64,000 nt of DNA from Bacteroidales bacterium. GTDB taxonomy: Bacteria > Bacteroidota > Bacteroidia > Bacteroidales > Marinilabiliaceae. A program made the translations under genes and the position numbers. The notes under the pieces were generated by a model, which had not been told where the DNA came from, did no database searches, and saw only the letters and a program-made list of their open reading frames with translations. Shown here one piece after another: positions 1 to 9,846 of the stretch (position 1 is the first letter of the stretch; every line of letters starts with the position of its first letter). The stretch is taken from assembly GCA_024401355.1 (NCBI GenBank), contig JAKSLF010000004.1, positions 1-64,000 on the forward strand, written 5' to 3'.

Positions 1-1
1 C

Positions 2-2173
2 CTTAAAACAATAGGGGTAAAAAGAATAAACACTAAAAAAATATTATTCCATTCGATTCTAATTAGCATCATCGGAAGTGTTACCTTAGGATTCATATTC
101 TTCAGGTTTTCAGATTCGACATATCTGCTTGCTGGTGGAATGCATGGATATTTTGTAACCAAATGGCTTATTGCTTATATAGGTTCAATAGGCACCTTCC
201 TTTTGTTGTCGTTCACTATTCTTCTTTATGTATGCGCATTCGTTGACGGTGCATTGGAAAAGGTTGTTACTTTCATTTCTCGTATATTCAATAAAGAATT
301 CAAAATACCAGAAGCCTTCAAGACGGTTAGCCTTACTGATGGTGATGAGTATGAGAACAATAGATATGAGCAAAAACCAGAGCCAAGTGTCGCTACTTCA
401 AATATCAGGAACGAAAACTCTACTGAGCAACAACAACATAATTTTTCTCCATCTACATCATATAATAGCAACGATAATAAAGAAACTTTTTCTTCGCCAG
501 AAAAAACAAGAACTGCTCAGGCTTCTTCTAGCGACAATGGCTTCACCGTAACTGTGGCAGAAGGCGATGACGACCCTATTGAAAGCCCAATGGTGATTAG
601 CAAAGGAGCTGAAATACAGCAAACTGACAGTCATCGTGGAAGTATAGACACGCCATACGATCCTACACTCGACCTTAGCAACTATCAGATGCCACCGTTC
701 GACTTACTCATTGATTACAAGAACAACAACAACAATGAGGAGGAAGAACGTCAAGAACTTAACGAGAAAAAGGACAAGATAATTGAAACACTCAACAACT
801 TCAATATTAAAGTTCAATCTATCAAGGCAACTATCGGCCCTACTGTCACACTATACGAATTGGTACCTGCTCCTGGTGTAAAGATATCCAAAATACAAGG
901 ATTGCAAGAAGATATCGCTATGGCTCTTGCGGCGTTAAGCATTCGAGTTATAGCACCAATGCCAGGACGTGGCACTGTTGGTATTGAGGTTCCAAATTCT
1001 AATCCACAGATTGTTTCAATGCTTTCTATGGTCAAATCAAAGAAGTTCCAGGAATCAACATACGAAATACCTATTGTCATGGGTAAAACCATATCAAATG
1101 AGGTATTCATATTTGACCTGACAAAAACTCCTCACTTGCTTGTAGCCGGTGCAACTGGTATGGGTAAGTCTGTCGGTCTTAATGCCATTATCACTTCAAT
1201 ACTATACAAGAAACATCCATCACAAGTAAAACTGGTAATGATTGACCCTAAACAAGTTGAGTTCTCTATCTATCGTCGACTAGAAAAGCATTTCATGGCA
1301 AAGATGGAGAGCACTGATAATGTCATCATTACAGAAACTGAGAAAGTAAAAGACACACTTACTTCTCTCACGCAGGAGATGGAAGACAGATATACCCTAT
1401 TGACAAAAGCCAATTGTCGTGAAATAAAGGAATATACCAAGAAGTTCATTGCACAACAACTCAATCCTCAGGAGGGACATCGTTTCATGCCATACATTGT
1501 TGTTATCATTGATGAGTTTGCTGACCTGATAATGACTGCAGGCAAGGAAATTGAAACGCCTATTGCCCGAATTGCACAAAAAGCAAGAGCTGTAGGTATC
1601 CACCTCATAATAGCGACACAACGTCCATCAACAAATATCATAACAGGTATAATAAAGGCAAACTTCCCTGCAAGAATCGCATTTAAGGTTACACAGAGAA
1701 TCGACTCAATGACAATCCTTGATGCGACAGGCGCCGACAAACTGATGGGAAAGGGTGATATGCTTATATCCTTAGGTAATACGACACGAGTACAATGTGC
1801 ACTTGTCGACACCGAAGAAGTCGTAAAAATAACCGAATTTATCGGCAATCAGCAAGGATATGCTTGCGCTTATCCACTTCCGGAAATCAACACTGGCGAT
1901 GGAGAAGAAATTGGACATATTGAAAGTGGCGAACTTGATTCATTGTTCGCCGATGTTGCTCGTATGGTTGTCGAAACACAAACTGACCAAAATACATTCT
2001 CTACGTCTAACATTCAAAGAAGATTCTCACTTGGATATAATAGAGCCGGAAAACTTATGGATCAATTGGAGCGTGCAGGCATCGTTGCGCCACAAAATGG
2101 AAGCAAACCAAGACAAGTACTCGTACATGATATTGATGAATTGGAACGAATTTTGAGGGGATTTGGAGTATAA
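2..2173 (+). CDS. ftsK: DNA translocase FtsK (5' partial)
   Basis: DNA translocase that pumps chromosome ends through the division septum and activates XerCD recombination at dif. The frame is open to the left edge, so the first membrane segments lie outside the window; the Met at 140 is internal. Counting from that Met, residues 9-36 form a membrane segment, about 65-200 are a low-complexity Asn/Ser/Glu-rich linker, and the motor follows with Walker A GATGMGKS (337-344) and Walker B IIDEFADL (456-463), then the ATQRPS motif. The C-terminal ~65 residues are the winged-helix gamma domain that reads KOPS sites. Walker A has Met where many FtsK proteins have Gln or Ser. It heads a plus-strand cluster with the LolA-like, M23 and SNF2 genes. 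Confidence 0.95.
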   Translation, partial: LKTIGVKRINTKKILFHSILISIIGSVTLGFIFFRFSDSTYLLAGGMHGYFVTKWLIAYIGSIGTFLLLSFTILLYVCAFVDGALEKVVTFISRIFNKEFKIPEAFKTVSLTDGDEYENNRYEQKPEPSVATSNIRNENSTEQQQHNFSPSTSYNSNDNKETFSSPEKTRTAQASSSDNGFTVTVAEGDDDPIESPMVISKGAEIQQTDSHRGSIDTPYDPTLDLSNYQMPPFDLLIDYKNNNNNEEEERQELNEKKDKIIETLNNFNIKVQSIKATIGPTVTLYELVPAPGVKISKIQGLQEDIAMALAALSIRVIAPMPGRGTVGIEVPNSNPQIVSMLSMVKSKKFQESTYEIPIVMGKTISNEVFIFDLTKTPHLLVAGATGMGKSVGLNAIITSILYKKHPSQVKLVMIDPKQVEFSIYRRLEKHFMAKMESTDNVIITETEKVKDTLTSLTQEMEDRYTLLTKANCREIKEYTKKFIAQQLNPQEGHRFMPYIVVIIDEFADLIMTAGKEIETPIARIAQKARAVGIHLIIATQRPSTNIITGIIKANFPARIAFKVTQRIDSMTILDATGADKLMGKGDMLISLGNTTRVQCALVDTEEVVKITEFIGNQQGYACAYPLPEINTGDGEEIGHIESGELDSLFADVARMVVETQTDQNTFSTSNIQRRFSLGYNRAGKLMDQLERAGIVAPQNGSKPRQVLVHDIDELERILRGFGV

Positions 2174-2195
2174 TATGTATAAACAATAAAACAAT

Positions 2196-2900
2196 ATGAG
2201 TATGGCACATATAATATATCCATTAAATGCAGGCAAAGCATTAATAAACAGTCTTTTAATATGCATTCTATTCAACATTGCATCTTTTAATGTATATGCC
2301 CAGACTGACGAAGAACGTTCTGAAATGGGAAAAATGTATCTTGATAAGATGTCGCAGAAAAATAAAAAATATACGACAATCAAGACAACTTTTACTATTA
2401 CTATCGACAATAAACAAGAAAATTCGAAAAATGACTACAACGGTGTGTTGCTGGCCAAAGGGAATATGTATCGTCTAGAGCTTATGAATAACATAACCTT
2501 CTTTAATGGCAATACTGTTTGCACTTGGCTAGTCAACGACAACGAAGCTAACATTACAGATGCAGAAGATGCTGCCGACGCAGCAATTGGCCCTATGCAA
2601 CTATTGGGAGCGTATGAAAATGGATACAAAATGAGGTATATGCAAGATGTCAAAATTGGAAATTCAAATTGCGTTGAAGTAGACCTCTACCCTACCGACA
2701 GGAAAACAAATATTACTCGAGTACGCCTGACAATCGAGAAAGATTCATACACTATTAAAAGAATCATGCAACAAGGAAAGGATGGCACATCTTATTTTGT
2801 CAATATAAATACATTTACTACTGGTAATAACATTGACGACAAAGAGTTCACATTCGATCCTAAGGCCCACCCTGAAGTGGAGGTCGTTGATCTACGATAA
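2196..2900 (+). CDS. LolA-like outer membrane lipoprotein carrier
   Basis: Probable periplasmic chaperone that ferries lipoproteins from the inner to the outer membrane. The 234-residue product has an N-terminal signal sequence (about residues 14-36, cleaved after VYAQ) and a LolA/LolB-like beta fold: repeated strand motifs with MYRLEL near 90, a VNDNEANITDAED stretch, and a late (R/K)xxxxQGKDGTSYFVNI segment typical of Bacteroidota LolA-like proteins next to ftsK. It starts 22 bases after ftsK, so co-transcription is likely. No Shine-Dalgarno motif precedes the ATG; AAACAATAAAACAAT is A-rich, as is usual in this phylum. The family call rests on overall pattern and neighbourhood. Confidence 0.78.
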   Translation: MSMAHIIYPLNAGKALINSLLICILFNIASFNVYAQTDEERSEMGKMYLDKMSQKNKKYTTIKTTFTITIDNKQENSKNDYNGVLLAKGNMYRLELMNNITFFNGNTVCTWLVNDNEANITDAEDAADAAIGPMQLLGAYENGYKMRYMQDVKIGNSNCVEVDLYPTDRKTNITRVRLTIEKDSYTIKRIMQQGKDGTSYFVNINTFTTGNNIDDKEFTFDPKAHPEVEVVDLR

Positions 2901-2936
2901 AGAAAAGCAAGTAAAAAACTATAAACAACAATAACA

Positions 2937-3878
2937 GTGAAATCAAGAATAACAGCAATACTTATAGCGGCTACTGCCACAACTTCATTTGCAAACAACA
3001 TAGAAAATAACGATACAACAACAATACTCTTAGACAAAGCAGAAGTCGATGTAATTGATACTATTCCGACTTCTGACAAATATATTAAAATCATCCTCTA
3101 CTCCGATCATACATGGGAGCAATATGAACTCGACAGACCTCATGTAAACGAAGAGGATTTTGATGACAATTGGGACAACGATAAAATTCATGCATATAAA
3201 GGACTTGATATAGAATTGCCTGATGAAATAGAGTTGGTGCTGCGTGATAGTTTGAATTCTTTCTGTTGCCCTATAACTGGGCCTGTTCGCTCCGGATTCA
3301 AATTTAGAAAAAAACGTGAGCATAAGGGAACAGACATTCCATTGTCAATAGGTGATCCTATTCGTGCTGCATTCGACGGCAAGGTACGTGTAGTCAAGAC
3401 TACTAGAAACACTGGTGGTTACGGCAACTTGATTGTCATTAGACACTCCAATGGACTTGAAACATATTATGGACACTTGTCTCGACACAACGTTATTGAA
3501 AATGACATTGTAAAGGCTGGCGAAATTATCGGATATGGTGGATCAACAGGCAGAAGCACAGGACCTCACCTCCATTTTGAAGCACGATTCATGGGACAGC
3601 CATTTGATCCTGAACGTATCATAGATTTCTACAACGGAGAACTTCGTTCTGATAAGTTCATTCTGAAAAAGCATTATTTCAGTATATATTCACATTATGG
3701 CCAGACTGACGAAGAGTCTATCGAGGCGTCTAAAAGACAAATATATACTATTCGTTCTGGTGACAATCTAGGCTCAATTGCACGCAAATATGGCACAACT
3801 GTAGCTCGTATATGCAAGCTGAATGGTTTCTCTGACAAGAAGTTACTCCGTCCTGGACAAAGAATTATTGTAAGATAA
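2937..3878 (+). CDS. M23 metallopeptidase with C-terminal LysM
   Basis: Secreted peptidoglycan endopeptidase or an inactive activator of amidases. The GTG at 2937 is followed at once by a signal peptide (MKSRITAILIAATATTSFA), which supports that start. The peptidase domain spans roughly residues 105-230, with zinc ligands in HKGTDIP and HLHF and the intervening GYGNLIVIRHSNGLETYYGH. Residues ~268-313 form one LysM repeat (YTIRSGDNLGSIARKYG) that should bind glycan strands. The zinc motifs look intact, so catalysis is plausible. It lies 36 bases after the LolA-like gene and 32 before the SNF2 gene; proximity to ftsK fits a role in septal wall remodelling, which is inference. Confidence 0.9.
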   Translation: MKSRITAILIAATATTSFANNIENNDTTTILLDKAEVDVIDTIPTSDKYIKIILYSDHTWEQYELDRPHVNEEDFDDNWDNDKIHAYKGLDIELPDEIELVLRDSLNSFCCPITGPVRSGFKFRKKREHKGTDIPLSIGDPIRAAFDGKVRVVKTTRNTGGYGNLIVIRHSNGLETYYGHLSRHNVIENDIVKAGEIIGYGGSTGRSTGPHLHFEARFMGQPFDPERIIDFYNGELRSDKFILKKHYFSIYSHYGQTDEESIEASKRQIYTIRSGDNLGSIARKYGTTVARICKLNGFSDKKLLRPGQRIIVR

Positions 3879-3910
3879 AACCCAAGCAAAGAAGACATAA
3901 CAATCTTCAG

Positions 3911-6838
3911 ATGGAGAAACTGTGTATAGTAGCTACAGAAAGAAAAGCAATTGGATACGTATGTCTTCCATATATGGTTGATGTAGATAGACGTCCTAGC
4001 TACTTTCTTGTAGAACCTGCATCTCCCAACAAATTTGGACAAGAACATAATATATTTGACGAGAATGAATTAAAAATCATAAACACACTCAGTCAATTGA
4101 CAGATTTATCTTTGTGCAAGCGTTTTGCCAAAGGTCGAACTGTCAGGGAGTTCTATGACAAAACAAAAGAAGATGTTTTTACTCAACAGGTCATTCCATT
4201 TGTTAGCAGGACAATCCAGTCTGTGCTGCCACTGATTGTTGAATACGGAATTCCTATTTTTCATAAGCTTCCAGGATTTAATAATCTATATGAAACCGAC
4301 ATTGTAAAATGTCACCCCAATCTGAGTCGTCCGAAATGCTTCTTCACCATTGACAAAGAAGGTGTTTTACGCTACTCTCTTTCAATCACCGACAAAATTG
4401 GAGGTGAGATTATTGAGAAGCAACTTACTGGACGAAAGGTATATATATTGTCACATTCCCCTGCTGCGGTTATAATAGACAATCAGTTATATAGATTTGA
4501 CAATATAGATGCAAAAAAATTTGAACCATTCACACAAAAGCGCTTTATTGCTGTACAGCCACAAAGTGTGGAAAAATACATGCAGACTTTTGTCCGACGT
4601 TGCATCATGGACTATTATGTCATTGCTCGCGGATTCTCTATCAAAAAGGTTGACGTGCCATGCAAATGCATTCTACGAATAGAACAAAATGTTCTGGGTT
4701 ACTCGATGAACCTCTATATGGAATATAGTAGTCAAAGGTATCTTTATGGGTCGTCTATTCGCAACGTTGATCTACATGTCGAAAACGGTGAATATGTCTT
4801 CTACTCAGGTGTAAGACATACTGGATACGAACAACAAATAGCTGAAAAACTCATAGACATGGGGCTTGACCATGTTGGTGACGGACGAATGATTCCTGTC
4901 ATTGAGCCAACCAGTTGCCAAGAAACGCAATCTGAATATTGCATACATCCATTGATACAATGGGTTTCACGCAACAAACATATACTAAACGAACTTGGAA
5001 TTTCTGTCGAAATTGATGACACCAACTACTATTACAAGGAATACGATCTTAGAACTGAACATGTCGACTCTGGCAGTAACACCGACTGGTTTGATATAAA
5101 TGCTGTTGTTGTACTTGATAATTATGAGATTCCTTTCATTAGATTCAAGAACAATATTATCAAAGGCAATCGCGAATACAAATTACCTAACGGACAGATT
5201 TTTATTCTTCCGGAAGAATGGTTCTCTACATGGGCTAACATTATGCCCTTTGCATCTGACAACGATGGTAAGGTCCGCATTGATACCATGCATAAGTCAT
5301 TACTTCCTCCCGGCATATTGACCGGAGATAATACTTATACCGACTTCAATTCATTTACAATTTCCCATACACCTATGCAAGGTGTATTGAAGGCAAAGTT
5401 ACGTCCATATCAGGAAGAAGGATTTCATTGGCTCAATACTTTATACGAGAATAATAAGGGTGGAATATTAGCCGATGACATGGGACTTGGAAAAACCATT
5501 CAAACTATCGCTCTCCTCAGTCATATTTTTGCAACTGCACCAGTTGACAACAATAATGATTCTACTACTTTCAAATCGTTTAATAACACTCTATTGGGAC
5601 CTGCATTAATTGTTATGCCGGTTTCACTTATACATAACTGGAAGGGTGAATTAAATAAATTTGCACCACACTTAAAGGTGTACGAATATGGAGGACGAAA
5701 TAGAATAAAAAGCAATGAAATTGCGAAAATTCTTCGACACTATCATGTGATTATAACTACGTATGGCCTTCTTCGCAACGATTTGCAATTCTTGTCTACA
5801 TGCCATTTTAGCTACTTGATTGTCGACGAAAGTCAAAACATCAAAAATGCTTCATCCCTGACATACAAAGCCGCCTCTGCTATTGATTTCGATCGTTGTC
5901 TGATGATTAGTGGCACACCTATCGAAAATTCACTGGAAGACATTTGGTCTCAGATGAATATCGCTAACAAAGGATTACTGGGCAATGCTACTTTTTTCAA
6001 AAATTATTTTGTACACCCAATAGAACGAAATAATGACGAAAACAAAAAGACTATTCTTCAAAAATTAATTGCTCCATTCATCCTAAGAAGGGTCAAATCA
6101 TCTGTCGCATCTGAATTGCCACCAATAACCGAACAGACAATAATATGCGAAATGACCGACGATCAAAAGGAAATATATTCAAAAGAAATATCAGGATGTC
6201 GCAACGAACTTCTTCATATTACTGATGATATAAAACCCCAAGAAACCTTTGCAGCACTCAAGGCATTAACCAGACTACGACTTATTGCCAATCATCCCCG
6301 GTTGGCTATTCCTGAGTACGAAGGACGCTCTGGCAAAACCGAACAGATTATAGAATTGATTGAAGGTATTGTTTCCGAGAATCATAAAATGCTAGTATTC
6401 TCATCTTTTGTTCGTGATTTGCAACTCATCAGCTTAGAACTCGACAAAAGAGACATTAAATATACCATTCTAACCGGACAGACACATGATAGACAATCTG
6501 TAATTGATGTTTTCCAGAATGAGCAAGAGGTCAAGGTCTTTCTTATCTCATTAAAAGCTGGCGGTGTCGGATTAAACCTAACCGAAGCAGAATATGTACT
6601 GATGCTCAATCCATGGTGGAATCCGCAGGCCGAACAACAGGCCATAGACAGAACACACCGCATAGGACAAACCAAAAATGTTATGGTCTATAGGTTTATA
6701 ACCAAAGATACCATAGAAGAAAAAATTGCTGTCCTACAAAAGAAGAAACAGGATTTGGCATCTACCTTTATCACGTCAAACAATCAATTGATGAATCTGA
6801 CTGTCCAGGAGATAAAGGAACTTATCGAACAAAACTAA
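3911..6838 (+). CDS. SNF2-family DEAD/DEAH helicase
   Basis: Large ATP-dependent DNA translocase of the bacterial SNF2 (RapA/HepA-like) group, 975 residues. The N-terminal ~470 residues are a poorly conserved beta-rich region as in other Bacteroidota SNF2 proteins. The motor has motif I DDMGLGKTIQ (about 521-530), motif II DESQ (about 639-642, instead of DEAH), motif III SGTPIENS, and in the second RecA lobe LKAGGVGLNLT, NPWWNPQAEQQA and DRTHRIGQ (about 913-920). All helicase motifs look intact. No nuclease or methylase partner lies nearby, so there is no sign of a defence island; a housekeeping chromatin or transcription-recycling role is more likely. It ends at a strong bidirectional terminator shared with the convergent DUF4301 gene. 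Confidence 0.92.
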   Translation: MEKLCIVATERKAIGYVCLPYMVDVDRRPSYFLVEPASPNKFGQEHNIFDENELKIINTLSQLTDLSLCKRFAKGRTVREFYDKTKEDVFTQQVIPFVSRTIQSVLPLIVEYGIPIFHKLPGFNNLYETDIVKCHPNLSRPKCFFTIDKEGVLRYSLSITDKIGGEIIEKQLTGRKVYILSHSPAAVIIDNQLYRFDNIDAKKFEPFTQKRFIAVQPQSVEKYMQTFVRRCIMDYYVIARGFSIKKVDVPCKCILRIEQNVLGYSMNLYMEYSSQRYLYGSSIRNVDLHVENGEYVFYSGVRHTGYEQQIAEKLIDMGLDHVGDGRMIPVIEPTSCQETQSEYCIHPLIQWVSRNKHILNELGISVEIDDTNYYYKEYDLRTEHVDSGSNTDWFDINAVVVLDNYEIPFIRFKNNIIKGNREYKLPNGQIFILPEEWFSTWANIMPFASDNDGKVRIDTMHKSLLPPGILTGDNTYTDFNSFTISHTPMQGVLKAKLRPYQEEGFHWLNTLYENNKGGILADDMGLGKTIQTIALLSHIFATAPVDNNNDSTTFKSFNNTLLGPALIVMPVSLIHNWKGELNKFAPHLKVYEYGGRNRIKSNEIAKILRHYHVIITTYGLLRNDLQFLSTCHFSYLIVDESQNIKNASSLTYKAASAIDFDRCLMISGTPIENSLEDIWSQMNIANKGLLGNATFFKNYFVHPIERNNDENKKTILQKLIAPFILRRVKSSVASELPPITEQTIICEMTDDQKEIYSKEISGCRNELLHITDDIKPQETFAALKALTRLRLIANHPRLAIPEYEGRSGKTEQIIELIEGIVSENHKMLVFSSFVRDLQLISLELDKRDIKYTILTGQTHDRQSVIDVFQNEQEVKVFLISLKAGGVGLNLTEAEYVLMLNPWWNPQAEQQAIDRTHRIGQTKNVMVYRFITKDTIEEKIAVLQKKKQDLASTFITSNNQLMNLTVQEIKELIEQN

Positions 6839-6872
6839 AACGGCATGTCTCTTTAAATTGACATGCCGTTTT
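6837..6872. terminator. Bidirectional Rho-independent terminator
   Basis: Perfect inverted repeat: AAAACGGCATGTC (6837-6849) and GACATGCCGTTTT (6860-6872), loop of 10 bases, with A and T tracts on the two sides. It separates the convergent SNF2 (+) and DUF4301 (-) genes and can end both transcripts. Confidence 0.9.
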
Positions 6873-6893
6873 ACTATTTTATATAGCCTAAAA

Positions 6894-8387
6894 CTATTTT
6901 GGCTGATGCTGAGGACGTAGCAAATCTACAACAGTCTTTACTGGATTAAATGTCTCGACTGGCACTTCAACAAAGAATGTCAGCCAATTAGCCATCGCAC
7001 CATTCCATAGACCTGGCAATTCCATTGCTTTCAACTCTTTTCCACCAAGACTCTTATACGATATGAAACCCGCATTAACATCAACAAATTTGGTCAAATC
7101 ATATTTTCTTCCATTTCTGTCTGTTATGCAGCAGAACAGGTCCACTGGATTGAAGTGTGTGCTTCCTTTCATGATCTCTGCCTTTTTCGGATCATTTACA
7201 TCTATCTGCGCACTTTCAACTACTTGCAATGTCACCTGACCATCTGAACCTTTTACCCAGAATGGACCGCCACCAGGCTCACCTTCGTTCTTTACCATTC
7301 CACATACTCGCAATGGTCTGTCAAGTGTATTCACTATAAAACTGCTCTTCTTGGCGTCATCCATTTGCGAATAGTCAGATGGATATGTAACCTGAAGGTT
7401 CTCTTTCATGAATGCTTCTGCTTCTGCTATTGCCGTATAGTCTTTCTTGTCAAGCTTGCTCAGTATGTCATCTACTTTGCTCCTCTTGTCTATCGCATAT
7501 CCTGCAATAACTTTCTTGTATAGTGATGTTGTCGCCAGAAGATGGTCTTGAGCTACATTGTCTATGTTCTTGATAAATACCATGTCCGCATCAAGATCAT
7601 TCAGGTTTTCAATCAAGGCACCATGACCACCAGGACGGAACACCAATTTGCCTTCACTATCTCTGAATGGCTCATTATCCATTGTCGCTGCCAATGTGTC
7701 TGTTGACAATTTCTGGAAAGAATAGCTTATATTGATCTTAACACCTTTTTCTTTCTCTATGCGTTCTTTCGTAGGTATTACTGCCGCCTTAAACAAATCA
7801 AGGTGCTGTGGACTAACAGTAAAGTGCAAGTTGATTATTCCATTTGAATTAGCATAGCTCAATCCCTCTTCAAGATGCTCTTCTGCCGCTGTTCTGGCAC
7901 CGTTTTCGTATGCATGGAACTTGATTACACCTTTCGGCTTCTGACCATAGCCCAAACCTTTGTCATCAAGCATCAATTCAATCTTTTCAGCATCCGATTT
8001 CGGATTCATTGCCTTAATGTCTTTAGCAAAGGCAAATTTATCAAACTCAGCAAAGAATTTGTCGTATGGTTTCTGACCCGACATCTCAACCTGCTTTTCA
8101 GCATCTGCATTTTTATATTCAAACATGCTCTTGAACATTCTTGTCGCCGCACCCGACGCAGGAATGAACTTAACTACTTTTTTACCAGCCTTTAGAGCAC
8201 TATCATACAATGCAACAAATCTTTGATTGTCTGCTTCGTTTGCCTTAAGTATTCCATCGCCTATTGTCGCTGCACGCTGAATATCTGCAAATGGGAACCC
8301 GCTTTTGAACTGTGCAAGTTGTTTTTCAACCTGCTCCGGAGCAACACCACGCTGCTTCAACTGTTCTAAATCTTTTAAGTCTAGCAT
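6894..8387 (-). CDS. DUF4301 family protein
   Basis: Bacteroidota-specific protein of about 500 residues with no established biochemical role. Near residue 75 it has FIPASGAATRMFK, a Gly-rich segment reminiscent of the nucleotide-binding loop of sugar nucleotidyltransferases, but a transferase activity is only a guess. Later segments such as PGGHGALIENLNDLDADMVF and STHFNPVDLFCCITDRNG are characteristic of the family. It is soluble, with no signal peptide or membrane segment. It is the last gene of the amidase-mlaD-dnaA-DUF4301 minus-strand run, 45 bases after dnaA, and ends at the bidirectional terminator. Confidence 0.85.
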   Translation of the reverse strand: MLDLKDLEQLKQRGVAPEQVEKQLAQFKSGFPFADIQRAATIGDGILKANEADNQRFVALYDSALKAGKKVVKFIPASGAATRMFKSMFEYKNADAEKQVEMSGQKPYDKFFAEFDKFAFAKDIKAMNPKSDAEKIELMLDDKGLGYGQKPKGVIKFHAYENGARTAAEEHLEEGLSYANSNGIINLHFTVSPQHLDLFKAAVIPTKERIEKEKGVKINISYSFQKLSTDTLAATMDNEPFRDSEGKLVFRPGGHGALIENLNDLDADMVFIKNIDNVAQDHLLATTSLYKKVIAGYAIDKRSKVDDILSKLDKKDYTAIAEAEAFMKENLQVTYPSDYSQMDDAKKSSFIVNTLDRPLRVCGMVKNEGEPGGGPFWVKGSDGQVTLQVVESAQIDVNDPKKAEIMKGSTHFNPVDLFCCITDRNGRKYDLTKFVDVNAGFISYKSLGGKELKAMELPGLWNGAMANWLTFFVEVPVETFNPVKTVVDLLRPQHQPK

Positions 8388-8432
8388 ATTGGGTTATTTT
8401 GAGTTGTGTTATTTAATTGATTATTTGAAGAT

Positions 8433-9824
8433 TTAACCTCTTATCATGTTTGATATATTTTTTACTTGCTTGGCAAAATCAGTATCCGTATCTAGCAAAT
8501 TCTTTACCGCTTTGCATGAATACAATACTGTCGCATGACTCTTGTTTCCTAGCTTCATGCCTATTGCCGACAAACTTGCCTGTGTGAATTCTTTGCACAA
8601 GTACATTGCAACTTGCCTTACAAGTACTATTTCACTCTTGCGAGTATTCTTCTGCAGTGCCGCAACATCTACATTATAATACTGACAAACAGACTTTATG
8701 ATGTTATCTACATTTATCTCCTTTACTTCCGTTTTGACAAGATTACTTACTGCCTGACGCGCTACATCCATAGTTATGTCTTCATGATACAATGTTGCGA
8801 ATGCTAGCATCGAACATAAAGACCCCTCCAATTCTCTGACACTCCCCGATACATTATTAGCTACATAACTAATAATGTCTTCAGGCAACTGAACTCCATC
8901 TTTGGTCACTTTGTTCTTTATAATCTTCACTCGCGTGTCATAATCCGGCATCTGAACTTCAACAACAACTCCCGACTTGAATCTTGACAACATCCTCTCT
9001 TCTATGCCTTGCATCTCTGCAGGCTTCTTGTCGGCTGCCATTATTATCTGTTTCTTGTTCTGCTGCAAATGATTAAATATCTGGAAAAAGACATTTACCG
9101 AACCCGCTCTGCCCGCTATCTCCTGTATGTCGTCCACTATCAACACGTCTATCATCTGATAGAAGTTCATAAACAAGTTGATCGCATTACCCTTGACCGC
9201 ATCCATATATTGTCTAGTGAATCGATCTGCTGATAGATAAACTACATTTTTTGTCGGGTCAGATGTCTTTACTGCCGCACCTATCGCCTGTATCAAGTGC
9301 GTCTTTCCTACTCCGCTGCTTCCATATACAAACAATGGATTAAACGGATTTTCACCAGGATTTTGAGCCACAGATATCGCCAGACTATAGGCGAATTTGT
9401 TCCCGTCTCCTACTATATAATTGTCAAATGTAAAGTCACTATTTAACTCTGGGTCTATATTAAGCTGGCGCTTCCCTACTACAGCAAACGGATTCATCAC
9501 TTTCGCATCCATCTGCTCCCATCCGCCACCAAGCTGAACTGCTGGTTTCTTGCTGGTCTCAGTAATTACAGCATCACTTAGACCGTATTTATACTCCAAT
9601 CCAGCATTCGGACCTATCACTGTATGCATTGCCGATTCCAGAACATCGTAAAACTGATTCTCCAGCTTTTCTACAAATGTCCAAGTAGGAACGCTCAATT
9701 TCAATACATTGTCATCCAGATCTAACACTTCAATCGGAGCAAACCAAGTATTGAAATTACTTTCACTTACATTCTCCCTTATTATATCAAGGCATTTCTG
9801 CCATATCACTTTATAATCTGACAT
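8433..9824 (-). CDS. dnaA: Chromosomal replication initiator DnaA
   Basis: AAA+ ATPase that binds DnaA boxes and melts the origin. The 463 residues show domain I (1-80, with WxxxL-type helices and NTWFAP), a short linker, the AAA+ domain with Walker A GSSGVGKT (168-175), Walker B IVDDIQ (229-234) and sensor/arginine-finger region (GIEERMLSRF), and domain IV from about 365 with the DnaA signature NKSHATVLYSC. It lies inside an operon, 22 bases after mlaD and 45 before DUF4301. No cluster of DnaA boxes is visible in nearby intergenic DNA, so oriC is probably elsewhere. Transcription probably starts upstream of the amidase gene; a promoter inside mlaD is not excluded. Confidence 0.98.
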   Translation of the reverse strand: MSDYKVIWQKCLDIIRENVSESNFNTWFAPIEVLDLDDNVLKLSVPTWTFVEKLENQFYDVLESAMHTVIGPNAGLEYKYGLSDAVITETSKKPAVQLGGGWEQMDAKVMNPFAVVGKRQLNIDPELNSDFTFDNYIVGDGNKFAYSLAISVAQNPGENPFNPLFVYGSSGVGKTHLIQAIGAAVKTSDPTKNVVYLSADRFTRQYMDAVKGNAINLFMNFYQMIDVLIVDDIQEIAGRAGSVNVFFQIFNHLQQNKKQIIMAADKKPAEMQGIEERMLSRFKSGVVVEVQMPDYDTRVKIIKNKVTKDGVQLPEDIISYVANNVSGSVRELEGSLCSMLAFATLYHEDITMDVARQAVSNLVKTEVKEINVDNIIKSVCQYYNVDVAALQKNTRKSEIVLVRQVAMYLCKEFTQASLSAIGMKLGNKSHATVLYSCKAVKNLLDTDTDFAKQVKNISNMIRG

Positions 9825-9846
9825 TTTCTTTTCCTCTTAGATGTTC

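Noticed and set aside
3911..6838. SNF2 helicase as part of a defence system (DISARM or similar)
   Set aside because: No methyltransferase, nuclease, phospholipase D or DUF partner is nearby; neighbours are ftsK, a LolA-like gene and a peptidase.
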